DNA of 64,000 nt, from NCBI GenBank assembly GCA_020638555.1, contig JACKII010000002.1:124001-188000 (forward strand). The letters run 5' to 3'. Positions 34,484-43,200 of the stretch are shown here, piece by piece (position 1 is the stretch's first letter; each line of letters opens with the position of its first letter). This DNA comes from Alphaproteobacteria bacterium. GTDB taxonomy: Bacteria > Pseudomonadota > Alphaproteobacteria > Bin95. The notes beneath the pieces are model-generated. The model was not told the origin of the DNA and searched no databases. It saw nothing but the letters and a program-made list of their open reading frames with translations. A program made the position numbers and the translations under genes.

Positions 34484-34497
34484 TTGACCTAAATCAA
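34484..34497 (-). promoter_or_regulatory. FixK/FNR-type box upstream of ccoN
   Basis: TTGACCTAAATCAA is a 14-base palindromic site with the perfect half-sites TTGA and TCAA separated by six bases. It lies 63 bases before the ccoN start. FNR/FixK/Anr proteins bind such boxes and switch on cbb3 genes at low oxygen. No fixK, fnr or fixLJ gene is present in the window. Confidence 0.8.
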
Positions 34498-34817
34498 GAG
34501 CACACGACACCTTTGGTCGCAAGACTTTGGCATCACGATGGATCGTGCGACTCGCCGCCGGTCCGCAGGCCCGTGGGCGAGAGTTCCGTGGCGAGATTGA
34601 GCCATATTGTCGCGACTCCGGGCTGTGCGTGACAAAATTTTGCCATCTAAACAACATAGTACCGTTATTTTCTCAATAATGCAAACCCGGGACCCTTGGA
34701 ATGTTGCGCACTATGGTGTTGCAATCTCCGGGTGAAAAAGTGAACCTCACATCTGAGGCAGGGTGCATACGAATGCTTTTGGTCGTATGTTTTTGGATGC
34801 CGCGGCTGAACCTATGG

Positions 34818-34847
34818 TTGAGACTTCGCTGAGGCCGCAAGTATGAT
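34818..34847 (+). promoter_or_regulatory. Possible sigma-70-type promoter upstream of epsB
   Basis: TTGAGA (34818-34823) and TATGAT (34842-34847), each one base from consensus, are separated by 18 bases. Transcription would begin near 34854 and leave a leader of about 315 bases before epsB. Chance matches are common in AT-rich DNA, so confidence is modest. Confidence 0.4.
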
Positions 34848-35117
34848 ATAGTATACGCAAAATACATGATAATTGATTGTGTATCATATAAGATGTTTAT
34901 TAGAATTATTTGGCGCATAATCTCAGTTCGAATTGGGCAAAATCGGCGGTTTCCAGGTAAATTTGCCATGGAGTTGTTGGTGGCATAAGCGGCCCCTTTG
35001 CGCTATCATAAGCTGCGTTGGTTGATGGATCTGAGCGGCGTAGCGCTTAGCATACAATGTAAAGCGTGTCGGCCGCGAGAAGGGGGATGGAATATGTCAG
35101 TCGGTATGGATCGACAA

Positions 35118-35135
35118 TGTAAGGTACGGCTTACA
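35118..35135. promoter_or_regulatory. Inverted repeat (possible operator) before epsB
   Basis: TGTAAG-GTACGG-CTTACA is a perfect 6-base inverted repeat 34 bases before the epsB start. The flanking ACAATGTAA (35114-35122) is repeated at 35054-35062. Twin sites near a start suggest a regulator or sigma factor contact, but I cannot name it. Confidence 0.45.
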
Positions 35136-35169
35136 ATGCGATTGCCAAAAAGAGCCGGGAGAGCGTGAA

Positions 35170-36555
35170 ATGATGTTGTTTGGCCATCATCTGCGTCGCA
35201 TGACTGTCTTCCTATGCCTGTTGGAAGCGGCCATTTTCGTTGCGGCGTTCTTTGCTGTCGCGCGCGGCTTGCCGCTGGCGAATTTCAACCCGGCGTCGGT
35301 CGGCGAGGTGTTTCAGGTCGCGGTGGTGCCGACGGTGCTGCTGTTCCTGGCCATGGTCGCGCTCGGCACCTACAATATCGACGTCTTGCAGTCGCCGGGA
35401 ACGGTCACGCAGCGGCTGGTCGCCGTGGCCGTGCTCGGTGGTATCGCGACCCTGGTCCTGGCTGCGCTGGGCATTTGCGATCTGATTTCCGCGCGCCAGA
35501 TGGTGCTGGCGGAGGCGGCGGCGTTCCCGCTGATCCTGGTGGGGCGGCTGTCCGTGCGCTATCTCACCGCCGTCCCGGTGCTGCGCTCGCGCGCCCTGGT
35601 GCTGGGCACCGGCCCGTCGGCCCGGCGCGTGTGGGAGGCCCTGAGCGGCGACAATCTGGGGCGGCTCTACCGCTTCGTCGCCATCGACGCCGGGGCGTCG
35701 GATCATCCGGAAGTGCCGGCCGCGCGGACCATGAGCCGCCCGGAATCGATTGCCGATTTCGCCCTGCGCAACAATATCGACCAGGTGGTCGTGGCATTGG
35801 ACAACCAGCCCGACGCCATGCCGATGGCCGATCTGGTGGAATGCCGCCGGCGTGGCATCAAGGTGGAAGACACCAGCGCGTTCATCGAGCGCGAGACGGG
35901 CAAGGTCGATCTCGACGGCCTGGGCGCCGGCTGGCTGGTGTTCGACAAAGGCTTCGAACTCGGCCCGCTTGGCCAGTTGCTCAAGCGCGGGCTGGATGTG
36001 GCGGTGTCCGGCGCGCTGCTGATCCTGTTTGCGCCGGTGCTGTTGGCGACCGCCCTGTTGATCAAGCTGGACTCGCCCGGCCCCGTCTTCTACCGGCAAA
36101 CCCGCGTGGGCCTGAACGGCAAGCCCTACAGCATTCTGAAATTCCGCAGCATGGTTCAGGATGCGGAGAAGGACGGCAAGGCGCAGTGGGCCAAATCGGG
36201 CGATGCCCGGGTGACGCGCGTCGGCGCCATCATCCGCAAGACCCGGGTCGATGAAATCCCCCAGGCCATCAACGTGCTGAAGGGCGATATGAGCTTTGTC
36301 GGCCCGCGCCCCGAGCGCCCGGTGTTCGTCGATCAGTTGGCGGCGGAAATTCCGTACTACAACGAACGCCATCGGGTGAAGCCGGGCATCACCGGCTGGG
36401 CCCAGATCAGCTACCCCTATGGTGCGTCGGTCGAAGACGCTCGGGAAAAGCTCAAATACGACTTGTATTATATCAAGCATCAGAGCTTCCTGTTCGATCT
36501 GGTCATTATCCTGCAAACCGTGCGCATCGTTCTGTTCGCCGAAGGCGCACGCTGA
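35170..36555 (+). CDS. Exopolysaccharide sugar-phosphate transferase (TIGR03013-like, XrtA-associated)
   Basis: A 461-residue polyprenyl glycosylphosphotransferase of the WcaJ/EpsB type, most like the family often found with PEP-CTERM/exosortase systems. The N-terminal part has about four membrane segments and a nucleotide-like domain (VLGTGPSARRVWEAL). The C-terminal catalytic part starts with a membrane helix near 275-300 and shows SPGPVFYRQTRVG, KFRSMVQDAE, TRVDEIPQAINVLKGDMSFV and PGITGWAQI. It transfers a sugar phosphate to undecaprenyl phosphate. It precedes prsK by 84 bases. The family name is recalled, not searched. Confidence 0.88.
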   Translation: MMLFGHHLRRMTVFLCLLEAAIFVAAFFAVARGLPLANFNPASVGEVFQVAVVPTVLLFLAMVALGTYNIDVLQSPGTVTQRLVAVAVLGGIATLVLAALGICDLISARQMVLAEAAAFPLILVGRLSVRYLTAVPVLRSRALVLGTGPSARRVWEALSGDNLGRLYRFVAIDAGASDHPEVPAARTMSRPESIADFALRNNIDQVVVALDNQPDAMPMADLVECRRRGIKVEDTSAFIERETGKVDLDGLGAGWLVFDKGFELGPLGQLLKRGLDVAVSGALLILFAPVLLATALLIKLDSPGPVFYRQTRVGLNGKPYSILKFRSMVQDAEKDGKAQWAKSGDARVTRVGAIIRKTRVDEIPQAINVLKGDMSFVGPRPERPVFVDQLAAEIPYYNERHRVKPGITGWAQISYPYGASVEDAREKLKYDLYYIKHQSFLFDLVIILQTVRIVLFAEGAR

Positions 36556-36639
36556 CGGCGCCGACGTGCCCGGACCGGCGGTTGGGTCGCGCGGTTGGGG
36601 CGGACGGTTCGCATCCGAAAGGGGCGCTGGCGATAGTAG

Positions 36640-38802
36640 ATGGGCGCGAACGCATATCTCCTGCCCCTGATCGGGATTGGCTATTTTCTGTGGCTGGCGA
36701 CGCTGGTCGCCCGGCCGGGGCGGCAGCGGTTCGCCTTTTGCCTCGCCGCTGCCTCCACCATTCTCTGGGCGGCAATCGCCTATTGGGATGAGTATGTGGC
36801 GGCCCTGCCGCAAAGCCTGACGGTGGTGGCCGGCGTGGTGCGGCTGTGGACCTGGGTCTGGCTGGTCGCGCAATTGCTGTCGCTCTGGAGCAGTCCGGTC
36901 GACCCCGAAACCGGCCGCAAGGTGCGCTCGCCAGGGTCTGCGCCAATGCAGATTGCATCGGCGGTGGCGTTGGCCTCGATTGTCGTGGCGGTGGCCGCAC
37001 AATGGGTCGGGCCGATGTACGAGCCGTTCGCCAACGCGACGGTCGGTCGGCTGTGCCTGGCGGTGATCGGGTTCATGCTGCTGGAAAACCTGCTGACGCT
37101 GGCACCGTCGCCGGCGCGCTGGGCGATCAAGCACATGCTGATCGGCTTCGGCGCGGCCTTCGCGTTCGATCTGTTCCTGTTCTCGGAAGCGATGCTGCTG
37201 AAGCAGATCAGCGAGGTGACGGCCGAGGTGGCGCCGTTCGTCATCGCCTTCGTGCTGCCGCTGGTCTGGATCAGCGAGCGGCGCCTGCGCGGCATCCGCA
37301 GCGGGATCGCGGTCAGCCGGACCGTCATGCTGCGCACCACGGCGCTGCTGGGCAGCGGCCTTTACCTGCTGGGGGTGGCGGGCGTCGGGTTTCTGATCCA
37401 GCGGTTCGGCTGGACCTGGGGGCCGGCCCTGCAAATGGCCGGGTTTATCGGTGCGCTGCTGGTGCTGGCCGTGATGCTCGCCTCCAGCCAGGTGCGCGCG
37501 CACACGCGGTGGTGGCTCTCGCGCAATTTCTTCCGCCTGCACTATGACTATCGCAGCGAATGGTTGCGGTATGTCGAGACGATGGCGGGGGTGGATGCGC
37601 TGACCGGGCGTCTGCACCAGCGGGCGATCAAGGCGACGGCCGACCTGTTGGATTGCGCGGGCGGCGCGCTGTATGTGCGCACCCGGCACAGCGGTTTCCG
37701 GCTGGCGGCGGAACTCGAATTCGGCAATGCCGTGCTCGCGGGACCGCCGCCGGAATCGCTGTTGGACCGGCTGACGCCGAAATCGCCGGTGGTGGACCTG
37801 ACCGCCATGGCGCCGGTCGAGGAGCCGGCCGAGCGGGAATGGTGCCGGGCCATCGGCAGCGGCTGGGTGCTGCTTGGCCTGCAGCACCGTGGCCGCATGG
37901 TCGGGGCGTTGTTGGTGGCCTCGCCCCGGGTGCGCCGTCCGCTGTCGTGGGAAGACCGGGACCTGTTGCAGATCTTTTCCGCGCAGATCGGGTCCTATGT
38001 CGCGGAAGAGCAGGTGACCCTCGCGCTCGCGGAAGCGCGACGCTTCGAGCGCATCAGCAAAAATTTCAGCTTTATCGCGCACGATCTGAAAAATCTGGTG
38101 ACGCAGCTCTCGCTGATCGTCAGCCAGGCCAAACGCCATGGAGACAACCCCGATTTCCAAAAGGACGCATTGAGCACGGTCGCCGATTCGGTGGAAAAGA
38201 TGCGCACCATGCTGTTGCGCCTGCGCGATGTTCAGGCGGGCGACGATGGCGAGGCGTTGCAACTGATCCGCCTGGGGCCCCTGGTCGCCGATCTGTTCCA
38301 GCGCAAGGGCGCAATGATCGGGCGGCTGACCGTCGGCCAGCTGGACGGGTCCTTGCAGGTGCGCGCAGAGCCCACCACGTTAGCAGCGGTGCTGGAGAAC
38401 TTGGTGCAAAACGCATTGGATGCTGTTGGCGATGACGGTCACGTGAGCGTGGGACTGGTGCGCCGGTCCGGTGAAAACAGACCTGGTGAAAACGGGTCCG
38501 GTGAAAACGGGTCTGGCGAAGCGGTCATCGCGATCGAGGATGACGGGGTCGGCATGACGCAACAGTTCATCGACGACCATTTGTTCCAACCGTTCGTCTC
38601 CACCAAGGAGACGGGATTCGGCCTGGGAATGTACCAGTGCCGGGAATGGGTGGAACGCTGGAACGGACGCTTGGAATTGCAAAGTGCGCCCGGGCAGGGC
38701 ACAACGGCGCTGGTCGTGCTTCCGATTGTGCCGGACGATGCGAATGCAACCAGTGCGAACCAGGAAGCCAATAATGCGAACCAAGAAAAGGTCGAACGGT
38801 GA
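36640..38802 (+). CDS. prsK: PrsK-type sensor histidine kinase of the XrtA/PEP-CTERM system
   Basis: A 720-residue membrane kinase. The N-terminal 300 residues contain about nine hydrophobic segments, followed by a GAF-like region (about 320-460). The kinase core has the H-box FSFIAHDLKN (His481), the N-box LVQNALDAV (about 587), the G1 box EDDGVGM (about 634) and the G2 box GFGLGMY (about 660). Layout and neighbours (PrsR, PrsT) match the PrsK family known from exosortase systems. A GENGS-type repeat interrupts the domain between the N and G1 boxes, and an ANQEA repeat ends the protein. The last four bases overlap prsR (GTGA). Confidence 0.88.
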   Translation: MGANAYLLPLIGIGYFLWLATLVARPGRQRFAFCLAAASTILWAAIAYWDEYVAALPQSLTVVAGVVRLWTWVWLVAQLLSLWSSPVDPETGRKVRSPGSAPMQIASAVALASIVVAVAAQWVGPMYEPFANATVGRLCLAVIGFMLLENLLTLAPSPARWAIKHMLIGFGAAFAFDLFLFSEAMLLKQISEVTAEVAPFVIAFVLPLVWISERRLRGIRSGIAVSRTVMLRTTALLGSGLYLLGVAGVGFLIQRFGWTWGPALQMAGFIGALLVLAVMLASSQVRAHTRWWLSRNFFRLHYDYRSEWLRYVETMAGVDALTGRLHQRAIKATADLLDCAGGALYVRTRHSGFRLAAELEFGNAVLAGPPPESLLDRLTPKSPVVDLTAMAPVEEPAEREWCRAIGSGWVLLGLQHRGRMVGALLVASPRVRRPLSWEDRDLLQIFSAQIGSYVAEEQVTLALAEARRFERISKNFSFIAHDLKNLVTQLSLIVSQAKRHGDNPDFQKDALSTVADSVEKMRTMLLRLRDVQAGDDGEALQLIRLGPLVADLFQRKGAMIGRLTVGQLDGSLQVRAEPTTLAAVLENLVQNALDAVGDDGHVSVGLVRRSGENRPGENGSGENGSGEAVIAIEDDGVGMTQQFIDDHLFQPFVSTKETGFGLGMYQCREWVERWNGRLELQSAPGQGTTALVVLPIVPDDANATSANQEANNANQEKVER
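38471..38515 (+). repeat. Three 15-base in-frame repeats within prsK
   Basis: Units at 38471, 38486 and 38501 share GTGAAAAC, with variants of GGGTCCG/GGGTCTG. Each encodes a GEN-GS-type pentapeptide inside the ATP-binding domain. Because the period is 15, changes in copy number keep the frame. Confidence 0.8.
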
Positions 38803-40241
38803 GCGAGCCAAAGGATGGAGCAGCTTTCGCCCAGGCGGCGAAAAGCGGGGACGGACGTCCCATTTTGCTGGCGGTCGATGACGATCCCGGCATTCAACGC
38901 AGTTTGCGGTGGTGCTTTGACGACTATGAGGTGATCACGGCCGGCGACCGCGCCACGGCCATCCAGGCGATGGAGGCGACCCGCCCCGCCGTCGTCACCC
39001 TCGATCTGGGCCTGCCGCCGTCGGTCGACGACGCGACCGAGGGCCTGGCCACCCTGGCGGCGATCCTGGCGATCGCACCGACGACCAAGGTGATCGTGGT
39101 CAGCGGCAACGAGGACCATGCCAACGCGGTCCGCGCCATCGCCGAGGGGGCGTACGATTTCTACTCCAAACCGATCGACGAGGAGGTGCTGCAACTGATC
39201 GTCCGGCGCGCCTTCCACGTGCACGAGCTGGAAGCGGAAAACCGCTCGCTGCGCACGGCGAAGGCCGACGATCACGGCATCCTCACCGCCAGCGAGAGCA
39301 TGCAGGCGGTCTGCAAGATGGTGGAAAAGATCGCCCCCACCGACGCCACCGTGTTGCTGCTGGGCGAAAGCGGCACCGGCAAGGAGTTGCTGGCCCGCGC
39401 GCTGCACCGCCGCGCGCTGCGCGACGACGGCCCGTTCGTTGCGATCAACTGTGCCGCCATTCCGGAAAACCTGCTGGAAAGCGAGCTGTTCGGTCACGAA
39501 AAGGGCGCGTTTACCGGTGCCATCAAGGCATTGAAAGGCAAGATCGAACTTGCCGACGGCGGCACGCTCTTCCTGGACGAAATCGGCGACATGCCGCCCT
39601 CGCTGCAGGGCAAGCTGTTGCGGTTCCTGCAGGAACGGGAAATCGAGCGCATCGGCGGACGGGATATCATCCCCGTCGACGTGCGTGTGGTCTCGGCCAC
39701 TCATCGCGACCTGCGCAAGCTGATCGACGAGGGGACGTTCCGCGAGGACCTGTTCTATCGGCTCGCGGAAATCGTGGTGGAAATCCCGCCGCTGCGCGAC
39801 CGCGGCGACGACTCGGTGCTGCTGGCGCAGCATTTCGCCACCCGCTTCGCCGCACAGATGAACTCGGCGGCGGTGAAGCTGAGCGCGGACGCGGCGGACG
39901 CCATTCGCGCCTACAAATGGCGCGGCAATGTCCGGGAACTGGAAAACCGGGTGAAGCGGGCCGTCATCATGGCCAACCAGCCGGTCATCAATGCCAGCGA
40001 CCTGGACCTGCCGAGCGTGACGCCCCGGGCAAGGGCGGCCTTCGATGGGCCGGCGGAAATCATCAGCCTGCGCGATGCGCGCGAGCGGGCGGAGCGGGAG
40101 GCGATCACGATCGCGCTGCGCAGCCTGTCCGGCAATCTTTCGGCCGTGGCCAAGGCTTTGGGCGTCAGCCGCCCGACACTCTATAACCTGTTGAAACAAC
40201 ACGATCTAAACGCCGATATGGAAGAGGGAACCAACGCATGA
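38799..40241 (+). CDS. prsR: PrsR-type sigma-54-dependent response regulator of the XrtA/PEP-CTERM system
   Basis: A 480-residue NtrC-type regulator. The receiver domain shows the acidic pocket VDDDPG (27-29), phosphoacceptor Asp69 in TLDLGLPP, Ser102 and Lys124 in FYSKPID. The AAA+ domain has Walker A GESGTGKE (189-196), the sigma-54 loop GAFTGA (236-241) and Walker B TLFLDEI. The C-terminal Fis-type helix-turn-helix GNLSAVAKALGVSRPTLYN ends the protein. It activates sigma-54 promoters when phosphorylated, presumably by PrsK. The GTG start overlaps prsK by four bases, and ATGA couples it to prsT. Confidence 0.93.
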   Translation: MSEPKDGAAFAQAAKSGDGRPILLAVDDDPGIQRSLRWCFDDYEVITAGDRATAIQAMEATRPAVVTLDLGLPPSVDDATEGLATLAAILAIAPTTKVIVVSGNEDHANAVRAIAEGAYDFYSKPIDEEVLQLIVRRAFHVHELEAENRSLRTAKADDHGILTASESMQAVCKMVEKIAPTDATVLLLGESGTGKELLARALHRRALRDDGPFVAINCAAIPENLLESELFGHEKGAFTGAIKALKGKIELADGGTLFLDEIGDMPPSLQGKLLRFLQEREIERIGGRDIIPVDVRVVSATHRDLRKLIDEGTFREDLFYRLAEIVVEIPPLRDRGDDSVLLAQHFATRFAAQMNSAAVKLSADAADAIRAYKWRGNVRELENRVKRAVIMANQPVINASDLDLPSVTPRARAAFDGPAEIISLRDARERAEREAITIALRSLSGNLSAVAKALGVSRPTLYNLLKQHDLNADMEEGTNA

Positions 40242-43042
40242 ACAAGGCGAGCGGCAAGCGGGCGGCCTGGCGCGCAACCCGGATGGGGATGTTGGCGGCG
40301 GCTTCCGCCATTGTGCTGTCGGCCACGGTGTCGATGTCGGCGTTGGCGGACCAGGGGCGCTCGCAGGATTATTACAAGGACGCGCTGGAATGGCTGCAAA
40401 AGGGCGATGGCCGTGCGGCACTGATCCAGTTGCGCAACGCCGTGAAGGAGGACCCCGACAATTTCAACGCCCGCCTGCTGCTGGGGCGGTTGTACCTGGA
40501 GACCGGCAATCTGCCGTCGGCGCTGAAGGAACTCGAAGTCGCCCACAAAGGCGCGCCCGGCGATGAGACCGAGGTCTATTACGGTCGGGCCCTGCTGGCC
40601 GGCCGCCAGTATCAGAAGGTGCTGGATACGGTGCAGCAGACGGCCAACGATCCGACCTTCGGCACGGTCAAGGTCCTGATCCGGTCCGAAGCACTGTTCG
40701 GCCTGGGGCGTCTGGACGATGCGATGGCCGAAGTGCAACCCATCCTGGCCAAGGACTCGAACCAGCCGCAGGCAAACCTGATGGCCGCGCGCATCCTTGC
40801 GGCCCAGAACGATCCCAAGGCGGCGTACGCCCATGTCGATGCGGCCCTGGTCGGCAACCCGAAGTTGATGGAAGCCTATCTGGTGCGGGCGAACCTCGAC
40901 TATGCCGCGCGCGACATGGACAAGGCGATGGAGTCCCTGGACCGGGCCATCGAACTGGCGCCGGACGACCCGCGCCCCAAAATGTTAAAAGCGGAAACGC
41001 TGATGCGCCTGGGCCGGCTGGACGAGGCCACGACCCTGGTGAAGGCCTATCAGGAAAAGAACCCGCGCGATGTGCGGGCGGCCTATCTGATGGCCCGCAT
41101 CCTGGCCGCCGAGGGCAAGTATGAGGAGGCGGACCAGGAACTGCGTCCGATCTCGGAAGCGGTGCGGCAGATCCCGGCCGCCAGCCTGCTGGCCGGCATC
41201 GTGAAATATCATCTGGAGCAATACGCCCAGGCCGAGGAGGCGCTGCAGCGCTATGTGCAGACGGCCGGTGACGAGGCAAGGCAGGCGCGCCGCCTGATTG
41301 CGGCGATCCAGTTGCGCACCCTGCGCCCGCGCGCGGTGTTGGGCACGCTCCAATCCCTGATCGGCGAGGGCTCCCGCGATGTCGCGAGCATGCAGATGGC
41401 GGCAAGCGCCTATCTGCGCGTCAACGATCTCCAGAACGCCAAGGCGATGTTCGCGCGGGTGGTGCGCTACGGCGCGCCCGCCGACGTGCGCCAGGCCCAG
41501 CCCTTCCTGCAGGTGCTGGACTCCGCCAAGCCGGACGTCGACGGCAAGCTGACGCTCGACCCGCTGGTGAAGGACACGCTGGTCGTCCTGGACCTGATGC
41601 GGACCGGCGAAGAGGCCGAAGCGCTGAAGGATGCCCTGAAACTGGCCGAGGCGAACCCGGACAACAACAGCGTCGCCAATCTGGTGGCCGGGATCTATGT
41701 CGCCCGCAACGACCTGGAAACGGCGCGCAAATATCTGACGCCGGCGCTGGAGCGCGATCCCAACGCCATCACCCTGATGCGCACCATGGACCGGATCGAT
41801 ACGGCCGAAGGCAAGTTCGATGCGGTCGAGAAGCGGGCGCGGGATGCGCTGGCGGCATCGCCCGACAACGAACAGATCATTCTGCACCTGGCGCAGTTCC
41901 TGGCGCAGCGCGGCCGGCGGGACGAGGCCGTCCGGTTGCTGGAAGAGAAGGCGGATGCCCTGCCGCAGTCGCTCGCCCTGCGCCAGACGCTGGCGCGGTT
42001 GGATCTGGCCCTGAAACGGCCGGACGACGCCCGCAAGCGGGCGAACGAAGCGCTGGCAATCGGCAAGGCGGGCACGGTTCAGGGGCTGGTTCTGGCCGGC
42101 GATATCTTCGTGGCATTGAAGGATCTTCCCGCCGCCGAGGAGGCTTTCGGCCAGCTGGCGAGCGCGACGAACCAGAGCACCGGTGCCTTGCTGAAGCTGG
42201 CACAGGTCCAGTTCCAGGCCGGCGATACGAAGGCGACCCGGGCAACGCTGGAACAGGTTCTGGCCAAGGACCCGGCCAACGCGGTCGCCAACCGTTCGCT
42301 GGTGTCGCTGTATTTGCGCGACGGCGACGGCGACGCGGCGATGGCGGCGGCCGACCGTGCCGCCAAGGCGAACGACATTCTGGGCCTGCAATTGCGGGCC
42401 GAGGTCTATCGCCAAACCAAGCGTATGGATCAGGCCATCCTGGAAATGCGGAACGGTCTGGCGAAACACAAGATCAGCGAACTGGCGCAGCAGACGTTCC
42501 GCCTGCTGGTCGAGGCCGGCAAGGTCGACGAGGCGAAGAAGCTTCTGTCCGGCTGGCTGGTCGACCATCCCGACGATCCCGACTCGCTGCAACTGCTGAG
42601 CGCGCTGCTGATCCGCGAACAGGATTATGGCGGGGCGGCGGTGTATCTGGAACGGGCGTTTTCACTGCTGCCGAACAATCCGGTGGTGCTGAACAATCTG
42701 GCCTGGGTGCGCTATGAACTGCAACGCCCGGGCGCCCTGGCCGTTGCCCGTCGGGCCTATCGTCTGGCGCCCCAGGCGCCGGCGGTGATCGACACGCTCG
42801 GCTGGATCCTGGTGCGCGAGGGGGAATTGGACGAAGGGGTCAAGCTGCTCTACACCGCCAACGACGCCGCGCCCAAGGTCGGCGACATCGCCTATCATCT
42901 GGCGTTCGCCCTGGAGAAATCGGGCAAGAAGACGGATGCCATCGGCGTGCTGGAGCGGGCGCTGGACCCGGCGACCGATGCGGAGTTCGGCGAGGACCGG
43001 ACCAAGGCGGAGGAGCTTCTGGCGAAGCTGAAGGCGGGTTAA
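40238..43042 (+). CDS. prsT: PrsT-type TPR-repeat exported protein of the XrtA/PEP-CTERM system
   Basis: A 934-residue protein made of many tetratricopeptide-like repeats, for example YYKDALEWLQKGDGRAALIQ and DPDNFNARLLLGRLYLETG. This is the PrsT family layout. A typical signal peptide (1-37) ends MSALA-DQ; no lipobox cysteine is seen, although the family is described as a lipoprotein. It may be a periplasmic soluble protein or attached otherwise. It probably acts in polysaccharide assembly or export with the exosortase-associated system. It starts by ATGA overlap with prsR. Confidence 0.87.
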   Translation: MNKASGKRAAWRATRMGMLAAASAIVLSATVSMSALADQGRSQDYYKDALEWLQKGDGRAALIQLRNAVKEDPDNFNARLLLGRLYLETGNLPSALKELEVAHKGAPGDETEVYYGRALLAGRQYQKVLDTVQQTANDPTFGTVKVLIRSEALFGLGRLDDAMAEVQPILAKDSNQPQANLMAARILAAQNDPKAAYAHVDAALVGNPKLMEAYLVRANLDYAARDMDKAMESLDRAIELAPDDPRPKMLKAETLMRLGRLDEATTLVKAYQEKNPRDVRAAYLMARILAAEGKYEEADQELRPISEAVRQIPAASLLAGIVKYHLEQYAQAEEALQRYVQTAGDEARQARRLIAAIQLRTLRPRAVLGTLQSLIGEGSRDVASMQMAASAYLRVNDLQNAKAMFARVVRYGAPADVRQAQPFLQVLDSAKPDVDGKLTLDPLVKDTLVVLDLMRTGEEAEALKDALKLAEANPDNNSVANLVAGIYVARNDLETARKYLTPALERDPNAITLMRTMDRIDTAEGKFDAVEKRARDALAASPDNEQIILHLAQFLAQRGRRDEAVRLLEEKADALPQSLALRQTLARLDLALKRPDDARKRANEALAIGKAGTVQGLVLAGDIFVALKDLPAAEEAFGQLASATNQSTGALLKLAQVQFQAGDTKATRATLEQVLAKDPANAVANRSLVSLYLRDGDGDAAMAAADRAAKANDILGLQLRAEVYRQTKRMDQAILEMRNGLAKHKISELAQQTFRLLVEAGKVDEAKKLLSGWLVDHPDDPDSLQLLSALLIREQDYGGAAVYLERAFSLLPNNPVVLNNLAWVRYELQRPGALAVARRAYRLAPQAPAVIDTLGWILVREGELDEGVKLLYTANDAAPKVGDIAYHLAFALEKSGKKTDAIGVLERALDPATDAEFGEDRTKAEELLAKLKAG

Positions 43043-43072
43043 GGCCCGCCACGACCGGAGCAGGTGGACATC

Positions 43073-43200
43073 TCCGGAAACCGTCATTGCGAGCCGAAGG
43101 CGAAGCAATCCAGAGTTTTCCATGGCAAAAGACGCTGGATTGCTTCGGCCCCCGGATGAAATCCGGGGGCCGAAGCAATGACGGAATCACGGTTTCCGGA
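43073..43200. repeat. 128-base nested palindromic element (family R3)
   Basis: The outer inverted repeat TCCGGAAACCGT (43073-43084) / ACGGTTTCCGGA (43189-43200) encloses CGTCATTGCGAGCCGAAGGC, then CGAAGCAATCCAG, and an inverted CTGGATTGCTTCGG. An inner palindrome CCCCCGGAT-GAA-ATCCGGGGG follows. The CGTCATTGCGAG..GAAGCAATCCAG core resembles small mobile or REP-like elements widespread in bacteria. It lies between convergent prsT and rpsU. Confidence 0.7.

Larger units (their letters stand above)
34498..35169. other. Unusually AT-rich intergenic region between ccoN and epsB
   Basis: About 670 bases without a supported gene. From about 34640 to 35160 the sequence is much richer in A and T than the rest of the window, with runs such as GATATAGTATACGC and TGTGTATCATATAAG. 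A 98-residue minus-strand frame (34673-34969) resembles nothing. The region holds a promoter-like pair, an 18-base palindrome and two copies of ACAATGTAA. It separates two divergent units, so it probably serves both. Acquired DNA or a silencing target is possible. Confidence 0.55.

Noticed and set aside
34673..34969. 98-codon minus frame in the AT-rich gap
   Set aside because: No homology, no ribosome site and unusual composition; probably a chance frame.
35212..38262. 1016-codon minus frame over epsB and prsK
   Set aside because: Antisense shadow in GC-rich coding DNA; very rich in Gln, Arg and His.
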